From Pycnopodia helianthoides (lineage: Eukaryota; Echinodermata; Asteroidea; Forcipulatida; Asteriidae), in contig CM063243.1 of assembly GCA_032158295.1 (NCBI GenBank), positions 13,608,931 through 13,672,930 on the forward strand: 64,000 bases of DNA, in the 5' to 3' direction. Below the pieces are notes generated by a model. That model ran no database searches, was not told where the DNA came from, and saw only the letters and a list, made by a program, of their open reading frames with translations. The position numbers and the translations under genes were made by a program. Shown piece after piece: positions 29,001 to 41,000 of the stretch; within the stretch, counting starts at the first letter, position 1, and each line of letters starts with the position of its first letter.

Positions 29001-32000
29001 GGGCTGCTGCACTTTAAGGAAGTCATATGCTGACGCGGTAGAACAGAGTTGAATTCTGTTGCATCATGATAGCAAATTCAATAGTGTTATCTCATCAAAA
29101 AGTCCCCGGGGGAAAAATGAAACAATTGCTGCAATGTGTTGAACAAATCATTTCCTTCCCGAACCGCAACCTTTTTATTATTTTGTTTGTTTGGGTTCAT
29201 TATCATTGTTTGTTTTCTTTTCGGTGTAGGCCCTATGTTTAACACCAACCATGCATGGGATAATCCAAAGAATTGTTGTGACTTTCTTATGAAAGCCGAA
29301 AATTCCCATGACTTCATTAGAGAGGCACGTTTGCTGGAAATATTCCGACAGGGTGTTGTAATGTCACCAGACAGGTATTTTTCCATGACATCACTCAGAA
29401 GACCCCCTTTACCAATGAATGGGATTATATCGTCACTCAATGACACAAGTTCATTCAACAATTTACAAATTTTCTATTTTCTGAAATGAGAGCCCAGTTT
29501 CAGTTTCAAGACATGCATTTTGTGACCAAAAAAAAGAGAGAAAAAAGTTACTGTTAGAAAAGAGGCACAGCGCAGGGAACAGACCGAGTCCAGATCGCTG
29601 ATTATAGAGTGCCAAAGGCGCAAGATGGGGGGAACTGGAGCTCTTTCTGTTTTTGGAACTTGAAAAAAGCACGGGCGCCATTTCAGCAAGCTTTTTGTTA
29701 TAATCATTGATAGCAATGGTCAAATTGTTTGCACTGAGCTATTGTTGCATCAAAAGAGTTGCTTACTGAAATAGAGTCCAGTGCACATTTCAAATTTCAG
29801 CCGGAATTTCCCATCTTAGGCCTTCGGCGCTCCATAATCTTTGTTCCAGATTCTTTTTGTACTTGTACCAAACACATGTACAAGTTTTCCCAACTTTCAC
29901 CCACATCGTTCGTTCGTGTAACAGTGTGCAAAAACCCATTGGCGAATTAGATTTGAAAAACATCTGGTACAACTGACTTGCTTACACGCAAGTTACGGTT
30001 GAAATTTGAATATTCGACTATAGAGACAGTTGCTGTATGTCACTTGGCTCAGGGCAAGCTTTTATCTAGCAGCCTCCGCATGGGCAAACCCTGGTACCAT
30101 TGTGCCACACACATTCATTCAGATTTGTTCTCTGTCTCCTACATAACTACGCAAAAGCTTGCCCCAAACCATGTGACGTAGCGACTGTCGATACAGTATG
30201 AGGAATTAAAATTTAAGCCAGTCATTGTACCAGATATTATTCAAATCTAACTCACAAATGGCTTAATTCCAATCACCCTTTCTGATTTGCTTCTAGGTAC
30301 CTCATAATGACTTTACTCATTTGACAAAGCCTTTAATTAATGGTATGAACTCATCAAGTGCAGAACTCCCCTCAATGTGATTTTGTTCCAATGTTCCTAT
30401 TTATTGCAACATCGTACCTTGTACACGTACCTCAGTCTATCCATTGCAAATGTTCAGCATAAGCATCTCTGGCCATGATCACCAGGGACTGTCTGATACC
30501 TGTCCCCAGGGCAGAACAATTCTCACAACCATTTGAATGTAATCATTTAGCAATTACCTATTTTCTCAGAATGATAAAAAAAAATAGAAAAATTTGCTTG
30601 TAGAGCGTTTCACCAGGTGCAAGACAGTAACTGGTGACACTGGGGGTTTTTCCCCTAAGGATTCTTAATAAAAAGCCCCTAGAGGGACACGGAACCAAGA
30701 GCCTGGCACTGCAGAAAAAAAACCCAAAACTTGGCTTGTGGAAACATTATTATTTGTCAAGAACTGCACCACAGTCATCTGAAATTTTCTGAGAATCTGT
30801 GAAGATAATGATCAGGGAAATTTGTCTACGTTCTTACATGAATGAACTCTTCCTACTTTACACAAACGTGAAGTTTTTAAAACAATTTTGGATTTTACAA
30901 ACACTTTTATAAAGGCTTTTTATGATAAATCTCGCTTACGTGCCCACGGAAGTTAAAACTTAAAATGTGTTCACTTCCCAAACCAATTTACATACATGTA
31001 TGTAGTCAATTTATGAATGGTCGTATATCTGAAGTATTGGCCCTCCTTTCCATCTGGGAAAAGTGCACTAGTCATTGCCTTGGGAAATGAGATGTTTACT
31101 CAAAATCAGATAGCAAATAGAAAAACACATTCATTACACTGATATTGACAGAGTTGTCCAGTCCAAATGGGATTAGTTGGGGAGGTGGGGGGGGGAGGGG
31201 AGGGGAGAGAGAACAACAGCTACCTTTGCTTATTCAAGAGCAACCGGGAACGGCAAAGAGAAGGGTTTGACCATTGGGTGACTGAATGGCGGTTCCAGAC
31301 ATTGACAGGAGGGTAGTAAACCCCAAAGACAACCAATCAACTGCCAAGACTGGATAGTGGGGGGATGAGGGCGCATGGAGAAGGTGGTCCAAGCCAGGAA
31401 GGGGCAGTGTTGTTGACTCCAGTCAGTCACTTGAACTCAAGTCCGAAGCGAATCACCAATTTTTGTGACTTGTGACTACGTCAAAAATGAGTTGCGTATT
31501 GACTTGACTTGAGGGAAAATTCCCTGGTTACAACACTTGGGAGGAGAGTGTCTGGGTGTTTTGAGGACGCCCTGTTTTGAATTTGGAAGGAACTCCTAAT
31601 TAATTATAACGTTTACAAAACACAAATAATACTCTTTCCTTGACAAGTAATATAGTGTTGTAAATGAGCAAATTTGAGCACCATATTGTCACACGTTCCG
31701 GCCAAAGGTCTGACTGAGAAACAGATCATGTAGAATGAAAAGGAATCATACACAGAGCAACAATTCACCCAGGAATGTCCACAAACCAGAATAAACGCTA
31801 AGTTCCCTTGTCCCTAGTGGTTTCGAATCTGTACAAACTTCACTGGTTTCCATCAAATGTACCATGTAATCCCAGTTGTAGCAGTCGGGGGGGACCTTGA
31901 CGACAAATTACAACAGAAATATAAATACAAACAATCTGTTTAAATGACAAACCAAATGACGGCCACATGTTCTGTTGTTATCTAGAAAATTATGGACAAA

Positions 32001-35000
32001 GAGTGGCTGTCGGTTGGTCCGGAAGTACGTACTGCATCAGTTTGAGGTCCACCTCAGATCAGGTGCCAGGTGGTGGGTGGTGGATGCTGGCCGTGCTGCA
32101 TTTTTTGTTTTATTCTACAGAAAAGCTGAGATTCTAACCCTACAAGAACACAATGTTTAGTTGTGGGAGATGGTCCTTTGTCGGTGGGTTTTTAAGACTC
32201 TGAAAATGTTTTTTGTATTTACTGTTTGAACTAGTGAACAATTTCTCACTACTGTTTTGTTTTCTCTCTTCGTTTTTTCAAGTAATAATGTGAAATTAAA
32301 TTACAATCGAAAAGAAAATTAAAATAAATAAAGCTACTTCTAAAGCATTCATCACTGTTTTATAATAAAAGGAGTAGAAACAAATTAACAATAAATGTAT
32401 TTCTAAAGCGCTTTTACAAGAGAGGTCAAAGCAATGTAGAAAAGAAAAAAAAATTACCTTGAAAAATCACCACCCCCCCCCAAAAAAAATAAATAAATAA
32501 ATAAAAAATGCCTCCTCTAGTTGAGTTTAGAGTGTGTTATTTTCTGGGAAGAACTCAGTTACTTTTATGCGCGGTTGTCACTAACAAACTATTTCCTTCC
32601 CAACACATGTGCATGTGCTACACGCAAAGCTTCAAATCTGACTTGGGGGGGGAAAAAAAAATGTTGAGTTTGAGGAATTCCGGAAGCCTCACTCTACAGT
32701 AGGCGTATGTTTACAATGTATGCAGGCATCACAATGTTAAAGAGGGTCTCCAACATGTCCAAGGGCAAATTAAGTTTTGGATGCACTCATTTTCCAATTA
32801 GATAGAGTCCTGATGAAAGTGGGGAAAAATTACAAGTCTCTAACCTCACGCTAAAATGGTGTGAATATTTGAAAAAATGACGTTTTGATTGAACATCATC
32901 ATCAAAGTTAAGAAATGTACCAAACATTTCCTGTACAAAAAAGCACAGACCCATATATTTGTAATGTGACATCTACAAAGGGATGTTTTAGGGTGTTGAC
33001 AAAATTCGCACTGGAGGGGGGGTGTCAAATACCATGGCTTTTTACACCGTTTTAACAAGAGGTAAGAAAGTTGTAGTTTTTAGTTTTTGTTCATTTTCAT
33101 AAGGACCCGTATCTATTGGAAAATGACTGCATCCCAAAACTGAATTTGACCTTGGAGCCCCTCTTTAATGCTCTCTATGCTGTTTATGATTCATGTATGC
33201 GAGCTTGGACTGTTTTGGGAACCTACACTTGCACCTGATTTGTTTAATAGATATAGCAATTGAATTAGGATAACAAATATTATTTTGGTTTCTACAATGC
33301 ACCGATGTGTGATAAGTGATAGGTGATAAGTGCTGACCCGCCCCCCCCCCCCAACATCAATTCAATGGACCTTATGCATCTCAGAGGTGAAACGATGATG
33401 CAACAATGGAAAACGCACAGCTATGTACGCGCGGCGCACAGGATGGGCCAATGAGCAACCTTCTTTTGACCTCTAGCCGAGGGCGCCCTACTCAAATGAC
33501 GTCATGTGCATAAGGGCTATTGTTGCAGTACCTGCTGCTACCTACAGGATTCGAACCAGCCTCTTGTCACTGGGCATACTCGACAGTCTCGTGGTCAGAC
33601 ACCTGCTCTAGAATGACAGGGGTCGTGGGTTTGAATCCAAACCGAGTAGTGTGACCGATTGTAGTATCTAGGAAACACAACTCTGGATGGCCCTACGCAT
33701 ACGTATCCTACATAGTGCCTTCCCTACTCTCAGCATGACAGACCCTTTCCACTTTGCTATAGAACTGAGAAGGCTCTGTAACCCATTCAATAACTATTCC
33801 ACCTTGCACTAAAATGGTCACCCATACACTGCATTAAAGTGGAAGATGTTATTATATCCTTAACTACAAAGATGTCAAAAAAACATAAAGGCAACAACAA
33901 AATTACATAAATACAAATTCGGTGGCTACTTGAACTTTAAACCTGTTTTTTTTGTGTTCACGGTCAAACAAATTAGCGTAGACAGCCGATGAAACCATTG
34001 GGTCATAGCAAGCATGCATTATTACTTCCGAATGCCACTTATAATCTCTTAATACATTGTACCTTGAGCAGCTAAAAGAAATGCATGGCATTTGGTAACA
34101 ATGTCCTGAACTTCAAGGGGAAAAAAAATGACAGGCTTGACAAGAAACATACGACAAGTCTGGGCAACAGTTTGAACAAAGCACAATCAAGGCAAAAAAA
34201 AACCTCTCTTGTACATGTACTATTATTATTATTGCTCATTATTGTTAATTTCTGGTAATGGAACCATGGATGCCTCAAAACCCAAGGTAATCACCGTAGC
34301 TCAGAAGCCCTGAGGAAACCTGTAGACAAGGGTGCTTGCAATGAACCAGAAACACCGGGGTAGACCCCTACTCTTCCATGTTGTGGGCTCTTTTATGTTC
34401 ACCACCAAAACTAGTACACGGGACCTACGGCTTTACGTCCCATCCGAAGGACAAAGCGTTAATGGTGGAGTGTCTTGCTCAGGGACACAAGCACGTGATC
34501 AGTCAGGCCGGGATTCGAAACCCGCACTCTGTGAACGACAGGGCCTGAATACAGTGCACGAGCACCGATCGACCACGGCGCCCCACTGCCCTACGGGAAA
34601 CGTAAACTGGATGCGATCAAAGTTTCCATCGAGCGCTCCGTTAATTGTTGTCAGCGACATCGAATGGTCCACGCGCATTTCCCCCTCGATGCACAGATGT
34701 ACACACACTTCATTTAGTCACACGTGTACGTGTGTACTAATGATGCATCACAGATACTGCTGTCATCTTGGATACACTTTTGGAGACTTTGCTGATATGC
34801 AGAGCTTATAACGACGCAATGCGATATTAATAGTGACAGCGGAAAGTTAACCTATACAGCACATACTGACGGCTAGATAGCAAGACAACATACTCCCATA
34901 GGCCAATGCATCCCCCTTGTTTTGGGCTCCTTCCAGGATTCTGTCAGTGTCATACATTTACGATACATGTACATGTATGTTCATGTGTTATTAAACCATC

Positions 35001-38000
35001 AAATTCCCTTCTTAAGGGAGTATTCTAAAAATTAAAAAAAAGCCATCTCAATACATTTTCCCTCCACGAAAGAAAATGGAAAGACCGCCATCAGAGGACC
35101 AGATAGCTCAGTTGACAGAGCACCGACAGTTCAAATCCCGTTCTAGTCAACTTTGTGCACCCCGAAAATGCAATACATTCTGATAGCTTTTGAGCCAATC
35201 TGTGTTAAGGGAGCATGGTTTGGTGGGAATTACACCGCACTAATACCAACACGATAGAGGGCAGTGTTGTCATTGCATGCTCATCAAGGCATGTTCCTCT
35301 AATGGAGGATACATTGTACAACTTTATTCAACTTTCAAAAATACACATGTTGTCATCACCAACACATTGGAGGAACTGTTCAAGGTTTGATTGAGCAACA
35401 GTGATACTGCCATAGGGGAAGCACTTTCTGCACCTTTAACTCCACACTTAACTGTTTATATTTAACCTAGTGACCTTATTATGCATGATTTTTAAAACTG
35501 AATAACGGTATTACGTTTCCAAACAGTTTTGGAACACATTATTTTGGCTGGATCTATTATGTCGGTTGACGTACAGTTACGCCCACACGCTCACTGTGCT
35601 TTACTTTGTTTCCCCCTGTACAAAGAGGGATGAAGATTACTGGAATTTATGCTTGAAATCTCCCTTTTTCTGGAGGTTAGTGCATAATCCCCAATTCCAG
35701 AGCTTTGTCCTTTTGTTGTACAAACAAGAATTATGCGTGATCGATAGGCTGTCACCATTGATTATCATTGTAGCATATGGGAGGTAGGTCTGAGATCCCA
35801 GCCTACCGTGGTCGATTCTCGGCAGGCTTACAGCCGTTGGCCGATCCACAATGAAGACATTCCACGAAAGAGAAGAAAAAAAGTCCCGGTGCATTTTACG
35901 AGAAAAGCCTGTTGTCTTTACTTTATTTAGTCGAGGTTTCATTGTAACAACAATATTCGACAAAAATTCCAGAGGGCACTGTAAACATTCTTTAATAACC
36001 TCAGGAAGTGGTTAAAATGTCACCACCCCCCCCCCTCGGTGTTTATGTAACAATTGCATCATGGATAAAGTATTTGATAATGGTTATATCCTTACCCCGA
36101 TGGGTAAGGATTGCCTCTTTAGTTATTGTACATTCCTTTCCAATTAAAATCTACCTAGAGTGTAATAAAGTACATTGATAATTGCGTGCACATTTTTCTC
36201 ATGAGGACACGTGTTACTCGTACATGTTTTAACAGCCTCGGATGAAAAGTCGTGCCGGCAACACGTGCGGTAAACACCGTACATTGTACGTATCGCGAAA
36301 CAACACTCGATTTCTTAGGATCAGCGTTCAGTATCGATCATTCATGTCTCCACAGGTGCTGGTGAATGTTTAAGGCAGTTCTGATTTGTTCTTCCGTTTA
36401 TTACTACAGAACATGCAGGGTTTCTCAGTATTGAGTCAGCTCCATTTCTTGACATATTTTTTGTCACGTAGCCCATAAAAAAAAGGGTAATTGATTTGTG
36501 GTTTTTGATGATCCAACGTTCCAAGAAATGTTCATTTCTCACCCTTGGCAATGGACTTTAAATTTGGTCTTTATCCAAACAAACACTTTACGATGTGTTG
36601 TCCTCTCCTACTGACACCCCTAGCACTGACGTCATACGTGGCTGAATTTCTGTCCACGGTCTGCCATTTTTGGATTTGAAATGCGTGTAAAGATATGATG
36701 AGCGTGTAAACACGCACAAGTTGTCAAAATGCATACTGTAGACCTTTCTTTTGCAACGTCACAACCCACGTTTTCGCCAACCAAGGTTGGAAAACTATGG
36801 GAAGCCATAAATGCAAAGCAAAAACGGATAGCCACAGTTTGTAACAATGTTACACAAATATTCAAAAATAGTGTTGAATTTGTTGGAAACAAAGCAACCA
36901 ATCATAAGATGTATATATTTTTTGTTTGGAAAGTTTGCAGAAATTTTGAATTTTGTCACAACATCTGAATGTTGTGCTAATATTCGATCCCTCCACGCCA
37001 ACCAGCGCAGTTTTTGGGCGGTTTGTTGATCAACAAAAGGATGGTCTATAGCACACAGGGAAAACGGACTCCCAAAATGGCGCACCCAAGATTGGAACTC
37101 TTAATGTAACGTTGCTGCTACCTGGCGAATCATTGTTTCCACACAGTTTGGATTTCACTAACTCCCAACAGAGGCTGCCTGGAAACGTGTCTGTACATGA
37201 ATGTAGAAGCTTTGACAATGACACTCGTAGCCAAGGCAACAGATGGCAAAGGAATGAATAATGTACAAAAAGCTTGAGAGCAACTCTCACAAAGACATCC
37301 CCCAGTGAGGAAAATCAGAAATTATCCACAAGCTTCAAATATTTAAGTAGGTTTTTTTTTTAACCATTAAAAATTAAGAAAAAGGGTCTCTTCCACACTG
37401 TATGCCTTTTATAGTCACAGGAATTGGAGAATTTGACGACATTATCAGACAACACAATAATAGTAGACCTATCATATGAGATGTAGGCCTCTCTGTCTAG
37501 TCATCAAGGTAAACACTATGCATTTGAAGGGAGGGTACACCTTTGGGTAATTACTCCACAAATTAATGACCATAAAAAAACTGACTTGGTAAGAAGCACT
37601 GCAGCTGTTGATAAAGTATAACATGTTGAGAAACGATTCCCTTCCAAGGAATGTGGTTTTAGAGAGAGAGGGATTCAAAAACATTTCAATCTGAGAAATG
37701 TTTCTGCATGAAACATTTCTCAGATTGTGTATTGTGTATTCAAATTACGGATTATTCTCTTTGCGTGGACATAACCGCTCCAGATTTCTGCATGAAACAT
37801 TTCTCAGATTGTGTATTGTGTATTCAAATTACGGATTATTCTCTTTGCGTGGACATAACCGCTCCAGATTTTTGGCGATATCTCAAAAACACTAACACCT
37901 TTTGAAGTCAAATTTGGACAGGTTATTTTTTATATATACGTAGATATCTACATTTGTATAGGATTAAAACGACCGAACGGTTCCGAAAACTAAAGGTATT

Positions 38001-41000
38001 CTTTGCCTTTAAAGGGCAATAAGATTAAATGTTCACAGATTTGCACATAACTGACATGGTATAAAGATGGTCATGGTGGAAAACTTTCTGAAAATATTTT
38101 TGCCACAGTTTTTGTGAAATTAGTAATTTTTTTGAGAAATGAGTAAAGCAATTAGTTTTGATCTCGCAAGTCCAAAACCCAATGTACGAGAGCAGTGCAA
38201 ACACACTTCTATAAGATGGCCCCGTTGAATGGCGACACACTCTCTCCAGCTGTGAGGATTTTGCAGTTTTTATTTGTTTTGGTTGGGAGTAATATCTGCT
38301 GTTTCACTGAAATTCAACAGAGATGGGTTGTTACTCCTCCCAGGTCCAAAGTGGCTGAAGCTACAACCACTGTCGATTTGTCAGCTACAGAGGAAGTTTG
38401 CCTTAGAACCGATCAAGGCTAGCAAATCTGCACAAACGGTTTGGGCCAGCCACGGCACCTTGTTAAGTCCGACAGCCTTGATAACAGAGAGATGAATCCC
38501 AGAAATGTGATTGCATTTTCACACATTAGGATAGAAGTTGTCCTTGGAGCGCCACAGTGAGTGGAGAGAGATGTACTAAAGCAGAGGTGTAGAGACTGAG
38601 TGATGCCCAAGAAACAACTGGCATTTTAAGACAGGATCAATCGTACAAGTTGCAAAACCAGCTACTTTAGGGATCTTTCTTTGGGTTTTTTGGTATCCTC
38701 TGAGGTTCTTGTTCTGCGGTGGGAACTGTTTATATTTCTAGTCATTTAATTTTCTGGCAGAGATATTGTAATAAGTTGGTGTCTGCATAGAAACTTAACA
38801 TCACATCTTTCTTCTTTTTCTTCTCCCTTCTTTCTATTCATACATCACCTAGATCTCGTAAGTGCCTGATATATATTCAGGCCTGGAATTTCATCTTAAA
38901 GAGGGCAAGGCCATTTTCATTTTGTAAAGGGCACTTCCATTGGGAAATCTTCAAGTCTATGGGAAAGTTTTGAAGGGGCACCAAGGCCAAGACCAGGGCA
39001 ACGGAGGCCATGGCCTCCATGTAATTCCAGGCCTGCATATTACAGTGAATGATTTCCCTTGTACAGCGTGGCACAATGCTATGCAAAATGTATCAGCTGC
39101 TACTCAAAAATCATCACTCTGCTACTCAATATTAGCATGCACAAAACACGGGCAGTTTAAATATTTTGCTATGCAAAATGGCTGGACTAAATTGTTATAA
39201 ACTATACTCATAAATATTCATCATTAAATTTTTCCCTTTTTTTACACAGAAGTCGGTTCAAATTGATATATGACAATTTTTTCCGATGAGCCTCACGTTT
39301 GTTACTTTGTTTAGAAACAGAATGGAAGACCCAAAATGTATTCATGTGCTCCAGCACAAACCCACATCAAACCTCCATCAGAAGGTTTGATCACATCTTG
39401 ATCACATCAAACCTCCATCAGAAGGTTTGATCACATCTTGATCACATCTTGACACATCAAACCTACCTATCAGTGGGTTTGATGTGTGTTTTGGGGGAGC
39501 ACAACTGCAACAGAAAAACAGAGCCAGTACCTACACTTGTGCACTGAAGTAAGATAATAACAATATCTCTAGTCCTTATAAAGCACATACATTTTACAAT
39601 AACGTATCAATGCGCTTTACATTAGTGCCCTGGTCATTGGGCCAATAGCATTCCTGTAAACTTTCTCAGCTCCCTGGGGAGTATACAGCCCTGGGCTGCC
39701 GTGGCGCTCTGAAGGCTTTTTCAAACACAATATCAACCTCTACCCTCGCAGGTACACATTTATACCCCTTTTAAGAGAAGCAATTATAGCAAAGCATCTT
39801 GCTCAAGGATACAAGTGTCATGACCAGGATTCGAACCCACACCGGGTTTCGATTCAACCACCAGAACTTGAGTCCGTTGCACTAGACCGCTCCTATGTAA
39901 TTTTTGTGTTTGTATTGATGGGTAGAACTAGAAAAAGGATGTGTATCAACAACAAAAATGAAAACTGTTTTGATACCCTGGGGGAGGGGAGGGGGAAGGA
40001 GGGGGAAGGAGGGGGAAGGAGGGGGAGGGGGAAGGAGGGGAAGGAGGGGGAAGGAGGGGGAAGGAGGGGGAAGGAGGGGGAAGGAGGGGAGGGGGAAGGA
40101 GGGGGGAGGGGGAAGGAGGGGGAAGGAGGGGGAAGGAGGGGGAAGGAGGGGGAAGGAGGGGGAAGGAGGGGGAAGGAGGGGGAGGGGGAAGGAGGGGGAA
40201 GGAGGGGGAAGGAGGGGGAGGGGGAGGAAAGGAGGAAGAGGTAGGTGCTTACTTAGTGCTTACAATGAACCATACACTTCCCAGTAATGAAGTCATTGCA
40301 CTGACTTGTTATGTAAAATGCTTTACATCACAAAAACAAAACATTGAAGAAAAAAAACCCACACAAATAAAGTGTTTAAGACCTACAAGCTGGTTTGTCA
40401 TGACTTTAACACTTTGTAGCTCTGAGGAGTGCGTGTGGGTGTTTATTGATTAAGTGAGGGCAGAGCAGCATGGCAATTATCGAGTGTGGCATGAACAGAT
40501 TGAACTTGCAGAAGGCAACTCCAAACTGTGTTTCTGTGTTTCCACTTAAAAAGTGGCGATCCACTCTGGCCCCGCTGTCCTTCAAAATGCCTTGAAGACA
40601 AAGTCAATTATTCAAAAACATGAAGAGAGAGAAAGAAAAAAATGACATTGACGGTGTACACAATACATTTGACTTGCTGGCAACAAATTTCATTTTTGAG
40701 GAAACATTTCTAGAAATCAACCTCAAAAGCTGAAATTAAGATTCCTTAAAGATACCGGTACAATCAAAGAGTGGATACTACACACGATCTTAGCCAAAAG
40801 GCCGAGATCCATGCAACACATATTGTATAAGCGGACTCTGCCTCTTTTTTTTTCTTTCTTCTTCATCCCAGCCTCATCATCCCTTACACATTGCATCTCT
40901 CAAGGATGCCCATTAAGCCCAGCATATTCCCGTCTCTAAAGGATGAAATTCGCCCCACCAGGTTTTAAACACTCTTAAATATCAAAGGTTGTCTGGAGTG

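Noticed and set aside
34332..34811. 159-codon plus-strand frame
   Set aside because: It lies over a minus-strand tRNA-derived SINE and reads through its antisense.
39906..40287. Gly/Arg/Glu-rich plus-strand frames
   Set aside because: Translation of the purine-only satellite; no start context or conserved domain.
40740..40820. Intact U2 snRNA gene
   Set aside because: Only about 34 bases match; the Sm site and 3' stem-loops are missing.
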